In this document: positions 11,946 through 24,592 of the stretch, in pieces | Layout of the letters: each line of letters opens with the position of its first letter | Position numbering within the stretch: position 1 is the stretch's first letter | Source of the DNA: Diphasiastrum complanatum | Lineage: Eukaryota; Streptophyta; Lycopodiopsida; Lycopodiales; Lycopodiaceae | Direction: 5' to 3' | Length of the DNA: 64,000 bases | Assembly (NCBI GenBank): GCA_029204225.1 | Contig: CM055102.1 | Coordinates: 17,773,223 to 17,837,222, forward strand | Made by a program: the position numbers and the translations under genes | Notes under the pieces: generated by a model | Told to the model about the DNA's origin: nothing | Seen by the model: only the letters and a program-made list of their open reading frames with translations | Database searches by the model: none

Positions 11946-13764
11946 TCAACTGGGTCGTTTCAAAAGGACAAGTCTGAAGTCCACCATTTCTAATTGTTCC
12001 TTCATCGCGGAACGTACTGCTTGTGAATCTGCTACAGCCTCATCCTTCTCAGCTTTGAGGGTATCGATGGTTTGCTGCATGTTGGATACCTTCAATTGGA
12101 GCTGGTTCTGGAGATGGAGTAGCATCTGCTGCTGTTGTTGATTGTAATTCATGAGGTTCTGGATCTGCAGCTGTTGTTGTTTGTTTTCCTCCTCCAGCCT
12201 TGCTTTTTCTTTCAAAAGGTCCGCCATAGCACCATTGTCAAATTGCCACATAGTATATTGTCCCCCTAGGGTGCCGAATAGATTGTATTGGAGCTCATTC
12301 ACCAACCATACCGCTTTTTGGGCTGTAAGGGGTAACTGCTCCCAAGGACCAATGTCAGGGAGGGTGCGTGTGTAGTTAGGATACGACATGGGGTTAAATG
12401 GTAGAAAATCAGAAACAGGGCTAGACGGAGGTGTATGAAAGGTAGGTGGAGGTGATTGTGGATTGAGGGGCGGGGAGGTACTATGTGGCGGAGAGTGTGG
12501 GATTGGGTTAGTGGTGATAGTGGTTGATGGTAATGCAGTTAGTAATTGTAATGCAAAATAATCTACGTTGACTGTGGAGTAAAGTAGGGTGGGGATTTGT
12601 ACAGGGGAGGGCTTTTGTGGAAGTGTGGAAGGGAAGCCCGTGTTGAGAGTTAGTGAGGGTGTGGAGGTGGCAGTAAACGGTGGGGGTGGTGGTGAGAGTG
12701 TGAGAGCAAGTGATGGCGAGGAGATTGCATGTGTGGACAGAATCACGCCCATAGGATCGGAGCCGAAAGTGCTTACCATTCCGGAGCTGTCTGCTACTGC
12801 TGCTACTGCTTGTCGGCATTGTTGGGCCTGGTGAAGTAATGTCGCCTGCTGCTCTAGGACTTCCTTTGAGATCTGAGATGGTTTAAGGATCCCTCCGGAT
12901 TTAGCATATTCTACCCCGATGTCGCTAGATAGAATGTCATGTGGGACATCTGCTTCTGTGCTAACCACCTTCCCTTTCTGCTTCTTAGTAGGTGGGGCTG
13001 GTGAGGCTGGTTCTGCTGTCAGTTGGGGGGTGTTTCGCTTTTTTTTGCTTCGATAAACAACATCCAGCTCCTTGATGGCAGCAGCCGCCTTAGACCCCAA
13101 TTGCTTGGTGACCAACATGTGGAGGAGATACCCACATTTGGTAGTTGATTTGCGGGCTTTCAAAGCTCCACACAGCTTCTCTGCTACCTTCTCAGCCCAC
13201 TTATAATTTTGAGTGGGGTCGTCCATGGTGAGGGTCAGAAAGAAGAGATCGCTCGGTGGGATGCGATCCATCAGACTTGGTGGTATGTACTACGACCATG
13301 GTGACGAGGATCTCTGAGGTGGCCCGTAGATGGGGATCCGTGATGAGGCGGATAGCGATCGCGTCGTTGGTTTGGGCAATGGTTTTGTCGTCGTTTGTCA
13401 GAAACTTGGTAAAGTACTTGGCATCATAGCTGGTGCCCTTTCCATGTATTGTCTCTCCGAGATTCGGAAAGCCGACGCTTTGAAGATCCCCAGGAGAGAC
13501 GTTGATAATAATATAGCTGCCACTCTTGGATGTAATCCGGAAAGTTTGGAACTCATCCGAATAGGTCGAGTAGGCTGCTCGGATGAGGCTCTCGCTCTAC
13601 TAGTCTAGGAAAAGTGTCAGATCAAATCCAAGATTCGTGAGGATATCCTTGGCCAATGTGAGCTGCTCGGCGTAATTCTTAAGATAGGTCGTGACTATAT
13701 CCCCTGAATAAGGACGAGGGGGTTTATGGCGATGCAAGCTCAGCAAGGAATCGTGGGAAGCCAT
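11946..13764 (-). pseudogene. Orphan third-ORF protein of a gypsy element
   Basis: Starts MASHDSLLSL at 13764 and runs on the minus strand. Two adjacent TAG stops follow after about 50 codons and a frame change lies near 13285, after which a 441-residue frame (13271-11946) stays open. The N-terminal half aligns by eye with the third ORF of gypsy 1 (27666 onward): both have an LGF/MGF...F segment, then an AY.T block and a VGI/VGF block. The middle is rich in Pro, Ser and Thr; the C-terminus is Gln-rich with heptad-like spacing (LEEENKQQQLQIQNL), suggesting a coiled coil. No gag-pol or LTR is recognised beside it. A function in DNA binding or envelope-like roles is speculation. Confidence 0.6.
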
Positions 13765-13892
13765 GATAACAGTGATTTTAGATTGCTCTGAGAATTTTGA
13801 AAATTTTGAAAAAAAATTGGCATGAACTCGAGAGCAGCAATCTAAAATAAACTCGTGGAGAGAAGGTGGAGGCCTATATATAGACTTTTTTT

Positions 13893-14130
13893 GGCAGGAA
13901 TTCGCAACTTCACCCAGAAATCGTCCTCAGCCTCCACGATTTGGTAATGATGGTCGCAAATTTTGAGGAACTTTCTAAGGGCCTGCGAATTCCTGTAAGT
14001 GATTTTTTTATTGCCAAAAGAGAAAAAACGTCTGATAGTACAAAAATGTATCTGATTAGAATTCGCGAAGATAGTAGAAAAATTGTGAGAATCTATTTGA
14101 GCTCTAGTGAATTGTCTACGAATTCTGAGA
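13893..14130. repeat. Four copies of a GCGAATTC motif, both orientations
   Basis: GGCAGGAATTCGCA (13893), its inverse TGCGAATTCCTG (13982), TTAGAATTCGCG (14057) and CTACGAATTCTG (14117) lie within 240 bases upstream of the orphan third ORF. This is the same relative position as the TGCGAGAGTT motif beside the gypsy 1 third ORF. Confidence 0.6.
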
Positions 14131-15323
14131 ATGGATATCTGATGAGGAAAACTACTTTTTTTCTATCACAAGCTTTAGTGTAATTGTGCATATCCTTAAA
14201 GAGTGTTGGCCACCAAAAAAAAAATTGGCTAAGAGGATTCACAATTGCAGAAAATGAAGGTCATAATCTACTATGTATGAATTGATGAAATTAGTGATAA
14301 ATTTCACAATTTTCAATTGCATGACTAAATCACAAACGTGATCACAATTTGTTCAATTAAATACTCACAATATTACAATCTGTACCACGAAATTTCATCA
14401 TAAATATTTATGAGAGTAACCACAAATATCATGATTCGGTACTCATTGATTTCATGATTCGATATAATGAAGAGTGAAAAATAAAAAATCTCCATAACGA
14501 TGTTGTGGTTCGTTCCTTGAATGGTTTCACCATATGTGCATATGTGTATGCACAATCATCATTTACTACACCCTTCAGCTTAAATCCATATGGTATAGCA
14601 GCTATTGTTATTGCATAGTCACACGTTGCAATATCACTAAGTATATTTTTCACGTCGATAGTGTGCACTTGCCAATGAAATGTCTCAAGAGGAGGATTAG
14701 CAGGGCTAGTGAATGGTCTTGGATTAGGATCACTAGACTCAATATATTACAATCTATCTCTTCTCTCATTTCCATTGCGTGCAACATCCATATGATCTTT
14801 GAAACTTGTTGTAACAAGAAAATTGAAAGATTTTGAGCTGATTCTAGTTTTCTGATATCAGAATACATAAGTGTTACTAAGCACAATAATGATACTTATA
14901 GCTATAGAATAAAAACCCTAAACCAAAGTTGACTCGCATTAGAACACTGTGAAGTATCAAAGATTCAACATATATATCAGTTTAAAATATCTATATTTAA
15001 TGATAATATAATAAAAAAATCACTAATGATGACTGAGAACTCGAGTTCAGATACTCATCTCTCACTTGCTCCCATGAAAACCATCATTTGTTCTTTAATT
15101 AGACCGTAAGTTTTATGATTATAAAAGAATCCATGATTAGCACTATTAGAAAGACAAAAATAACTTTTAAATTTGATGTAAATTTAAAAAGAATGACAAT
15201 CAAATAGCAGATTTAGTACGCAACAAACTCATTTGACATTTTGTCCAATGAAAGATCCTTTGCTTTGACTCTTGACTAAATTGATAGAATCAAGTTTTTG
15301 TCTTTAAATCCTTGAATAGATTT
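14131..15323. other. AT-rich spacer, no gene recognised
   Basis: Short frames only. Nothing resembling a transposon domain, RNA gene or conserved protein was seen. Confidence 0.4.
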
Positions 15324-16026
15324 TTAAATGGTTACTTTCATGTCATCTGGTAGTGATTTGATGGAAACATCAATCTTGCGCTCTTTGGCTTTCAAAAGGA
15401 TTGAGGGGTCATCCCGAGACTTGCTTGTGTTTTGCTCCTTCAACTCTTGTTTTTCCCACATCGTGAATGTTGTGTCTTGCAATTCCCAACAAACTAATCC
15501 CATTTGAAATGACAATTGAAAGTTATGTTCATATTTGCGTAGCGCATCAGAAGCTTTACTTTCATCAAAGACCATTCTTGTTTCTCTACAACATTGAATT
15601 CGCAACTCTAGCAAAACTCTATTATGGATTTTCATATGATCCAAATACTCATTATGAAAAAAATCATCCTTTGGATGAATGACGTACTAATCATGTACTC
15701 ATTGCCATCGTTGTCATCCCACATCTCGTTTTATTTTGCAGGTTCACGGTTGTCTTCATCTTTCTTTTTCTGCAGCTCTTTCTTTTGATCCATTACTTTC
15801 GGATCTCTTCGGGCTTCATAGGAGGTGATTCAACTATCATTGCTCCAGAGAGTTTCTTTTGATCAAGATCGATCTGACTCATTTTTTGCTTAAGTTTCAT
15901 CCTTTCTTCCTCAGCTTCTTTGCTTTTTTTTTTTTTTTTTTGTCTAGTTGCTTCGCCTATTTCTTAGGTCTTCTTTTTTTTGGTTGACCAACCACTGTAG
16001 GTGGTAGTTGGTCTTCACAAGACATT
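15324..16026 (-). pseudogene. Lysine/glutamate-rich protein relic, unknown
   Basis: On the minus strand a frame from ATG near 16025 (MSCEDQLPPTVVGQPKKRRP) continues through a stop and a run of 18 T (15924-15941, poly-Lys on this strand) into a charged KEAEEERMKLKQK segment, then after another stop or shift into a 106-residue frame at 15644-15324. The consistent charged composition suggests a decayed coding sequence. The family is not recognised. Confidence 0.3.
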
Positions 16027-16632
16027 TGCAATGATCTTTTGGCCGCTTCGGTAAGACTACCAGGATTTGAAAAAATTGGAAATTTCTTAGATGAACATGG
16101 GAAGGATTGTGAAGTTTTTAGCACGTGTGAACTTCACCACACACCCTACAGGATCTTACTGAGGTGTTCTGATTGCACAAGATTGATCAAAGAACAATAT
16201 GCTTGAAAAATCTAAGGCAAGAGCACAATGACATACATCTGATGAAAAAATCTAACTCTTCACTATGAGAAATGAATGTCAGAAATAATTCTAAGTGTTT
16301 AGTATGGATAAAAGAGGCTGCTCTCGGGTAGAGATAGAAAATCAAGTATAGAAAGCTCGGGTAGAGAGAGAATGAGTCCAAAACACCAAAATCTCAATAT
16401 TCACAAATATAGCAAAACATGCCCAGTTTTTCCTACATGAGAGAGACTCGAATTCCTACAGTGGAGTTGCATGAAAAGTCCACTTAACTGAACTAATCCA
16501 CCTACAAAGATCCACATGTGTAACTGCATGCATGGATGTTGCATGTACCGCATGTCAACTCATAAAACTGCCTAGACATGTGTAGATCACAGAAACTACT
16601 TTGCATGTTGCATGCACTGATTGCATGTGGTT
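16027..16632. other. No gene recognised
   Basis: Nothing supported; part of it may belong to the 3' LTR of copia B, which starts at 17496 on the minus strand and is interrupted by the solo LTR. Confidence 0.35.
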
Positions 16633-17286
16633 TGTGAGAGATTTCAACTAGTTTAGTCTAGTTTATTCATATTTTGGTTAATTGTCAATAAGAGGCCAAA
16701 ACTCATTTTAGACTTAGAGACAAACTTTTTGAAGTTATATTAGTTTAAAATACATTCAATAAACACTTTTGGAAAGTGTGGGAAAGTTGGTAGTCGAGTT
16801 TGAGAGAGATTCAAATTTGAACTTTGGGTACATTGAATCTAGACCCAAAAATAGTAGGGTTTACATTTTGGAGAGAAAGCCAAGTGGCCAAATAGGGTTT
16901 GAAAACTCTATAAAAGGATGTAACTCGTGGAGAGACACATCTTCTCTCTTCTATCTCTCATTTCATCATCATACATGGTTCTCTTTGGGTTCTACTACTC
17001 ATTGGTGCACTATCTTGGTGTTATCTTGCAATCTTGTGTGTAGAATGCTCATTTATTGCTATTTTCGGTTTCACATGTGTGAAATACAGTAGGCTACTGT
17101 AATTGTATGGACTGCAAACATATTTTATGTTTTTGTTCATGTTTGATCAATATCTCTTAGAGTTTGTATCTCATTTTGTATGTAGATGCTGATTTTTCTA
17201 CATTGGCAGGATTGTTGGTTTGCTCCTTATTGTAACCAAAGATTTGGGACATGGATTGGATCTTGAATGATCTGAAATCCTTCACA
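16633..17286 (+). repeat. Solo LTR of the copia E family
   Basis: The 654-bp block begins TGTGAGAGATTTCAACTAG and ends CCTTCACA, matching the copia E LTRs at 45778-46427 and 50975-51606 through its whole length, including the CTATAAAAGGATG core promoter and the AAATACAGTAG block. It is flanked by TGGTT and TGGCT, a five-base target duplication with one mismatch. No internal element sequence adjoins it, so it is read as the product of LTR-LTR recombination. Confidence 0.85.
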
Positions 17287-17496
17287 TGGCTTGCATGCAT
17301 ACAATAGAACTTTGCATGCTATCTAAACATCTACATGTCATCATAATTGAACCTATCTAACTCAAATCCGAGCTACATGAGAAGGATATATGCTCAATTC
17401 ACACTCCTTTTATGTACAATATGAATTTTAGTGGAAATCACCATGGACATGACCCCAAACTCAAGATAGGAAGATAATATTTTAATAATCTTCACA

Positions 17497-18476
17497 CTCC
17501 TCCTTAAAAATTATGTTCCTATCAACGTAGACCTCAAAATTTTGCCAAGGTTAGACCTCATCTTCATAAATACATTCTTGAGTAGAGGCTTGGTGAGAAG
17601 ATTTGCAACACAATCTGAAGATGAAACATCCTCCAATGAGATCTCTCTCCCAATGACTTTTTCTCTTACAAAATGATGAGCCACTTCAGTATGATTGTTC
17701 CTTGCATGAAAGACTGGATTATTTGCAAGAGCCTGAGCAGAAATGTTATCATTCTTGATAATTGGTAAATCTTCATCTGCATAACACTTTAGCTCCAAAA
17801 GTAGCCTTCTGGTTGCCTGTTTCTTTGATAGCCAAGAAACCAAATTTCCTCCAAGAAATATAGTGTAAGCACTTGTGAATTTCCTATCCAACTTGTCTCC
17901 TGCAAAATCTGAATCTGAAAAAGTAATCAAAGTTAGATCTTCTCATTCATAGAATAGTCCATAATCCAAGGTAGAAGATATAAACCTCAAGACTCTTTTA
18001 GCCAAGTTCCAATGATATAACTTTGAATCTTGCATGTGTTGACTTAGCTTATGAACACAAAAGCTTAGCTTAGATCAGGCCTAGTCATCGTTAACCAAAT
18101 AAGTGAGCCAATAAGACTCCTATAAAGAGTGATGTCCTCAAAGGATTTCTCATCATTTTTAATAGGAACTTTTACAGTGTGCTCCATAGGTGTATCTATG
18201 CCTTTACAGTTCTCCATATGGAATTTCCTGAGCATGGAAAGTGCATATCTACTTTGGCTTATAAATGCATGACCTTTCCAAAAATCTATTTCAAGGCCTA
18301 GAATATAGTGAAGAACTCCTAAGTCTTGCATCTTAAACTCAGTACCAAGTGCATGCTTAGTTTCTTCAACTAACTTCTCATTGTTTCCACAAAGAATGAT
18401 ATCATCTACATAGATGAGAAGAATAATTACAAAGTTATCTACAAACTTATAATACAGAGAAGGGTCATATTCACTT
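17497..18476 (-). pseudogene. Copia B reverse transcriptase / RNase H fragment
   Basis: Minus-strand pieces cover the end of reverse transcriptase (LLIYVDDIILCGNNEKLVEE, 18330-18470), LGVLHYILGLEI and TPMEH (18331-18065), and copia RNase H (FSDSDFAGDKLDRK, SWLSKKQAT, FHARNNHTEVAHHFVRE; 17930-17511). Stops and frame breaks separate the pieces. The polypurine tract AAGGAGGAG (17505-17497) is followed by TGTGAAG, the start of a 3' LTR at 17496. The left part of pol is missing: the fragment joins the dirigent-like sequence at about 18476. Confidence 0.9.
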
Positions 18477-18540
18477 AAACAATGGCTTTGTCCTTCTTGA
18501 AGTGTTGTTGTCCTTTTCCCTTGCCTCTTGACTTGTCTCT

Positions 18541-18704
18541 GATGAAGACTGCACTATGGAAGATGAATTAGGTCCACTGTAAGGTGTATCGTGCGTGTAC
18601 CATTGCAGATACACTATCTGCGTTGACACCACCAAATGATCCTGCACACAACTGGTAGAAAAGAAGATTAAGACCACTAGAATTATAGCTGAAAGGAGCT
18701 GCAT
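18541..18704 (-). pseudogene. Dirigent-like N-terminal fragment
   Basis: The minus-strand frame starts MQLLSAIILVVLIFFSTSC, a typical secretory signal peptide, and continues with VYLQWYTHDTPYSGPNSSS, which resembles the first conserved block of dirigent proteins (a [FY]..HD..GPN pattern). It then runs into copia B sequence, so any gene here is cut after about 55 residues. Dirigent proteins act in the apoplast in lignan and lignin coupling. The match is short and made by eye. Confidence 0.4.
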
Positions 18705-19002
18705 TGTGATTATGTGATATGCAATTAATCATGTTCTAAGTTCGCTCTAATGCAAGGATTATATGTGCAAGCGTATATTTTTGATATAAAACAAAAATAA
18801 TAACCTAGTGCAGACGATGAGTACGGCGAAAGCGAGTTGAGTGTAATTTGCAGGAATGAGATAGATAAGGCGATGATGATTAGGTACTAGAACGTGGAGT
18901 GTCAAGACTAAAGTAGGGATTTGAATTTTGTGTGGTGTGAGAAGTTGACTACAACTTTTTGTACAAAGGGATAGATTCCTCCGCACTCCGCCGTCGCACG
19001 AC

Positions 19003-19336
19003 AACATGCATATATATTCATAAACTTATCTATCTACACATGTATGTCACAGCCCATGGCCTAAGAGAAAGATGGCCTAAGAGAATGATGTGAGATCTCA
19101 AAGTGTGCCTTGAAAGACTGTAAAAGATGTTTGGTGTTTGAAAGTAAGGTACTTTAAGGGTGAAGCCACTTACAGTTGAACATGCATATATTCATAAACT
19201 TATCTATCTACACATGTATGTCATAGCTTATGGCCTAAGAGAATGATGTGAGACCTCAAAGTGTGCCTTGAAAGACTTTAAAAGAGGTTTGGTATTTGAA
19301 AGTAAGGTACTTTAGGGGCGAAGCCACTTACAATTG
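19003..19336. repeat. Tandem duplication of a ~160-175 bp unit
   Basis: Copy 1 (19003-19178) and copy 2 (19179-19336) both start AACATGCATA and share TTCATAAACTTATCTATCTA and GCCTTGAAAGACT, ending TGAAGCCACTTACA. A third start (AACATGCATAC at 19337) breaks off. Copy 1 has a small internal duplication of GATGGCCTAAGAGAA. Confidence 0.95.
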
Positions 19337-19645
19337 AACATGCATACTTAATGATCGTGTAACTGACTAATGGAAATCACTTACAATTATGCTATTGTGT
19401 TTCATCTTGAGATAATGGTTTCAGTGACTAATCTAGTTTAGGTATAGATAAATTTTATGCTAACCTCTTGGGGTCATATAATTAGCGAGTGCTTTTGGCT
19501 TACAGAAGTGCCTCTTCGTTGTCGCTTGACTCATATACCTCATGTCTATCACCTTGATTTCTCCCACCATTGGTGCCTCCAACACCTCCTTCCTCATGCC
19601 TTTGAACTCTCCTACCTATAGCCTCCTCCACCACGTCCATCATTA

Positions 19646-19695
19646 CCTTCACTACCAACATACTTGCCTACCTTCACTACCAACATACTTGCCTC
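19646..19695. repeat. Short tandem repeat, 25-bp unit twice
   Basis: Two adjacent copies of CCTTCACTACCAACATACTT plus five bases. The rest of 19337-20900 has no recognised gene. Confidence 0.9.
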
Positions 19696-20899
19696 CATTG
19701 CTATATTTGTTGTAACAAAAATTTCAATTGTGGTTGAATTTTCATTTAGGCTATTAAATTTCATTTGGTAAGTTTAGTAGCTATTGGGTTGTTAACTTCA
19801 TGTGACGCTCCTCTCTATACAGATAAAGCAATTAAGGTACTTACATTATCGCTCCCTATAGCTAAGTTGGATAAGATTGTCATCCCTAGCCATTGAGACT
19901 GAAGCTGGAAACCAAGTTTGTGCATCATAAAAAGTGGACATTTAGGAGCCCAGGACTCAAAATGGCTTGTCCTACAATAGGGATGAGTGATGATAGCATG
20001 ATTATTTGGAAAGAGTTTATGCTCAATGGGTAATGTAATGTTTGAGCATTCATTTCCCATTTCACATTAATGTATGCATCTCTTGGACTTTCTTAATCCT
20101 ATCAATATGGATTGAATTGAATGTATCAGATTCTGCATTGTGTTTACATAAATCATTGTTTCCACCAAATTCTTAAGATCTTCAAATAGTGCGTCCAAAC
20201 AAATATTTCAACGACACTCCAAATTGCATATCAACCAGTGTCAATAGCACATTGATGAGTTTATGCCCTTTCTATAGGCTTGGTATGTGTGTACACAAGG
20301 ATTTTTTTAAATGACCCATCTAGTTTTTTGTTAGGCTTAGCTCGCTCTGCATCTTTGGCTTGCTCATCTTTCCGATGTCTTCATTTGTCCAAGAATTCTC
20401 CTTCACGGTAGAGCTTAGATATTCTTCTAAATATAAGGGGTGAGAAAGTCCACTGGATGCATGGGAGAGTACCCCAGTATGCTTTTGATAAATTTGCATT
20501 TGAGCATGTCACGTTTTTATGTAGCGACAACCATGGGCTCTCATTTTTGCACACCACAATGAGGAGATTTAGAGTTGTGGAAGGGCTTGGTGCATATTTT
20601 TTTTCAACACCAGATAGTCCAGGTATGATAGCCATTACCACACTCCTTTTAGAGCATAATATAATCTTGACCATATATTTTGTTGGAGTATTTCGCAATT
20701 CAATGATTGCTCTCACACCCATAATACTTGATTGAAAGTTGACTTTCCACTCCCATAATTTGATTAGAATAAATCAAGACTCATTTGCCATCATAATCAT
20801 CAATATAGTGCATTGATAACTCGTTAATCACATATAAGGCATTATATTGTGGATGCTCATTATCACATTTTAGTTAGAATAAAAGTAGAATTATTGTGC
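19696..20899. other. No gene recognised
   Basis: Overlapping frames around 20381-20735 on both strands show no motif that could be assigned. Confidence 0.35.
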
Positions 20900-21149
20900 T
20901 ATTGTATTGTGGGTCCAGTTAGTTGATTAGAACCAGTTGGCCTCACCATGAGCCAAGTCCACAAGACAGGACACGTGTCTCGTCAATGGCAACCTAGACC
21001 ATGCATGGGTTGCCAAAGAAGAAGCTATATGTACAATGTTTTTGGTTTTGAGAAATATAGTTGCTATGTGAGCTTGGAGTGTGAGAGTGTTGTCTGAGTG
21101 TGTTACTTTGTATGATGATAAGTAATTTTGCCCGGAGCAAATTTTAACT
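20900..21149 (+). repeat. Probable 5' LTR of copia C
   Basis: The stretch precedes the primer site and carries the ACACGTGT G-box-like sequence and the TATATGTAC region expected of a promoter. The left boundary is not established, and the element's right LTR is not in the window. Confidence 0.35.
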
Positions 21150-21161
21150 TGGTATCAGAGC
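21150..21161 (+). other. Primer binding site of copia C
   Basis: TGGTATCAGAGC, followed by CCCC. The leader of copia C follows to about 22490 without recognisable coding sequence. Confidence 0.8.
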
Positions 21162-22489
21162 CCCCAATAGGGATTGTACATAGTATAGAGTTGTAGTTGA
21201 AGAGAGCTTTGAGAAAAAAATGTTTTCGAGAGTTTAGGATTTACAACGGTCAAAGAGTGGGAAGTGAAGCACCAATGCATTGGTTCAGGCATACAAAGGC
21301 TTGTCGAGCTCAATATTGGGATTTTTAGCCATGTGCATGGCAACATACAAGGTAAAACATGGGCTAAAACTACAAATTTTGCAGTTGGTTCCTTGAAAAG
21401 TCCAGGTGAGAATTACGATTTTTTTTTCACTGAATCGACTATAATTGCACCATATGTGCACTGTTTGGGATGTTGTAAGGACAAATAGTAGGTCGCTGGA
21501 CATCCTAAAAAAATTCTACACTTTCTGCCAATGAGTTGCCCATTATCAGAGACCCTATAGGTTTTGCAAGAAAAAGTAAAAACTAATACTTTTTCAAGTT
21601 AGGAAAAACTCTTCGTTTCTTCACCAATTTGGCAATTGAAAGCTCTATTGAGTCATCAATAGGAAGACAACCCTAGACTAGGCCTCAAATTTGATTGAAA
21701 TCAGAGAAAGAAAAATAGATTCAATCGGCCCAAAAACGAGCTAATAGGGTGTGGCCAACAAAAACCAAAAAGGGAGAGAAGGAGAGACCTCACGGGTGGC
21801 CAAGTGGAAAAGGAGTAGTGTTTAGAAGGATTTAACGACCCATGGAGAAAGCCTCAACTCCCAAGGTGAATCGTGGCTATAAGATCTAGCTTCACAAGGT
21901 TGAACGGTGAAGATTGGGCTAGTATTCAATAGCTGGAATTAGATCCTCTTGAATCAATGGCTAAGATTTTTTTTGAAAGGACCCCAGGGTACTTGAAGTG
22001 CAAACTAGCCTTCAATTTCATTAAAAAATTTCATTTTTAAAGGGACCCAAGGTTCCGAAATGCTTGAAGGTTGAAGTTTCTTCACTGTGAAGAAACGTTC
22101 ATTTTCTAAAAGGGCCCTTACTTCCACATTCTTTAACCGTTTTGGACCAAACGAAGGGCTACAGACTCCAAACAAAGGGCACCCAGACTATACCTACAAG
22201 TATAGTACCGCAAATTAGAGTGTTTGTTGTAGAGAAAACATGCAGTGGATGTCAAATCTCTTTCGACTCTTTTAGGGAGAGGGTAGTCAAGAATGTGAGG
22301 TAGGAGGCATTTCAAGTTTAGAAAACTGACTTGGCTTGCAAAGTGTCACCTAAGTCTGGTGTAAAATTTTACCAGATCATCAAAATGAATTTTTGACATC
22401 CCCATTGTGCTCAGAACACCTCTTTTAGCCTACAATTCCAGTTTTGGGTGTTTTTGATATGGGGAAGATGGGAGAGTCCATTTTGAGTG

Positions 22490-23782
22490 GAAATAACAAA
22501 TTGGACAAGATTTCCAACTATGCGGTGTGATAATTCAAAATGAAAAATATTCTAATAGAGAAGGAAATGTGGGATGTCATCACAGGTGATGAGTGGAGAC
22601 CACCAAATGAAGCAAACATCAAAGTGTTCGACAAAAAGATGAGGAGGGCATTGACTTTCATGAAGTTGTTAGTGAAAGACCACATCATTACCCACATAAG
22701 TGATGTCGTTACTCCAAGACATGCATGGGATGTGTTGAACGAGCAATTCGAGATGTCAAATCCATCCATGATTATGTTTCTGAAGGAAAAGTTGAATAGT
22801 GCCGGAATGGGACAAGGGGAGCACATTCATACTTATATGACTAGAATCAAGACAATGAGGGACAAACTACATTCGTAGGCGAGCCCATATGTGATGTTGA
22901 GCTGGTGCACAATGCATTGTGTGGCATTATAGAGTCCTAGTAGATGTTTTTGAGCAGGATAGCATCAAGAGAAAGACTACCACTTTGACAATCTCACAAG
23001 GATCTTGATGCAGGTGGAGCAACTACGGGAAATAGTGAAAGCTCGTCATCAAAATGTTGATGATCAAGCACTTGCAGCATGCCAGAAAGGGATGCGTGTG
23101 ACGTTTTCAAACAAAGCATGCAATGTTCTTGATGCTAGTACCAGTACCCTGATCACTCGAGACAGAAGAAAAGGGAATCTGTATCATCTAAAGGTATGTC
23201 TGTCTGCAGATCAAGTGCATCAAATTGATGATGATTCGCCAAATACTTTATGGCACAAGAGACTATGCCATATGAATTCAATGGCACTATACCAAGCAAC
23301 CCATCATGGAGCAATCACAGGGGTTAGCATCTTGAATGCAACCAGTTTGACCACCTGTGATGCATGTTTGAAGGGTAAGATGTCACACACTCCATTTGTC
23401 AAGGACTCCTACAGAACGACTAAGATTCTGGAGTTAGTGCATTATGACATCCATGGACCTTTCAATGTGATCTCAGTAGGAGGCTCAAAATATTACATTA
23501 TCTTCATTGATGATTACAGTAAATTTTCTAGAGTGTATTTTATTCAACAAGTTCATAGAGTATGTGAATTGGGCAGAGAGATGCACTGGTAATAAAGTGA
23601 AGCAGATTAGGACAGATTGAGATGGAGAATACATCTTGATTCACTTCACTGACTTCTGCAATGATCGTGATATCATTCATAGAAGGACTGCATCTTACAC
23701 ACTGCAGCACAACAGTGTTGCAGAAAGAAAAAATAGGACTCTGATGGAAGCTTCTGGATGCATGATGGCCTACTCAAAAGCT
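22490..23782 (+). pseudogene. Copia C gag and integrase fragment, split by gypsy 1
   Basis: Gag is seen at 22500-22878 (MWDVITGDEW, THISDVVTPRHAWDVLNEQF) and stops at 22876. After an internal deletion a frame at 23005-23592 runs into GAG-pre-integrase (LWHKRLCHMNSMALYQ, CDACLKGKMSH) and the integrase start (HYDIHGPF, FIDDYSKFSRVYF). Beyond 23592 the homology continues in other frames to AERKNRTLMEASGCMMAYSK at 23782, where the gypsy 1 3' LTR begins. The next integrase residues are found at 45098-44946 on the minus strand, on the other side of the proposed inversion. Confidence 0.88.
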
Positions 23783-24592
23783 TGTGGGGTCGAAGATCTT
23801 TCATAGTATAGCCATTCGGCCTGTCAACAAAGGTTAGATCATTGGATAGGTGTCTAACTATGCATAGATGCTACTTTTAGTTAATTTCCTACTTTCTCCC
23901 TTAACTCTACTCACCACTATACTACTCATATTTAACTCTACTCCTCTACACTAACATTCATCATAGTTTGATTGAAGGGAAGGAATGGAGAAAAAGAGAT
24001 TGAGAAGAGAAGAGAAAGAGAGTGAGGATGGAGGTTAGCTCAAATGCTCCTTATGCTTGCTAATGGAAAAACATTCACTATGGCAAACAATAAACATGGA
24101 AATAGAAAGCAATAGAAAACACAACCAAGAGCAATAGCATGTAGTGAATAGCAAATGAGGATGCTTCTCTTCCAAAAATGGTAGAGTTTTCTCCTTCTCA
24201 TTATGCATGGAAATAGTGTACAAATGGTGCCTTTTTATAAAATGGGGAAGGCCCTTGCCCCTCAATCTTATTGGCTAATATTCACAATGATCCTAACCAT
24301 TCATCTTGGACCCAACTTGATCCAAGGGTCCACAAAAAGTATATTAGAAATCACAAGATTCATGTGAGTCCCAATTTGGACCCAACTCTAAAAAGTAATC
24401 TCTAAGTTTAAAAATGACATTGGGCCTCTAGTTTTATTTTAATTACAAGGCCCAAGTCAAGTTTATTTTATTTACAACTTCAATTGTGTGCTCATTAGGC
24501 CATGGGCTTATACACGCAGGATGCCATGCCCTCACAACACATTTTATTGGAGGATTTTATTTATTTACACTTTGTTGGGAATAACCCCAACA
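23783..24592 (-). repeat. 3' LTR of gypsy 1 (810 bp)
   Basis: On the minus strand it starts TGTTGGGGTTATTCCCAACA at 24592 and ends GACCCCACA at 23783. It matches the interrupted LTR at 45099-51746 over its whole length. The base order outside it gives AAGCT next to 23783, compared with AAACT outside the other LTR when read in the same direction, a probable target duplication with one substitution. Confidence 0.93.
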
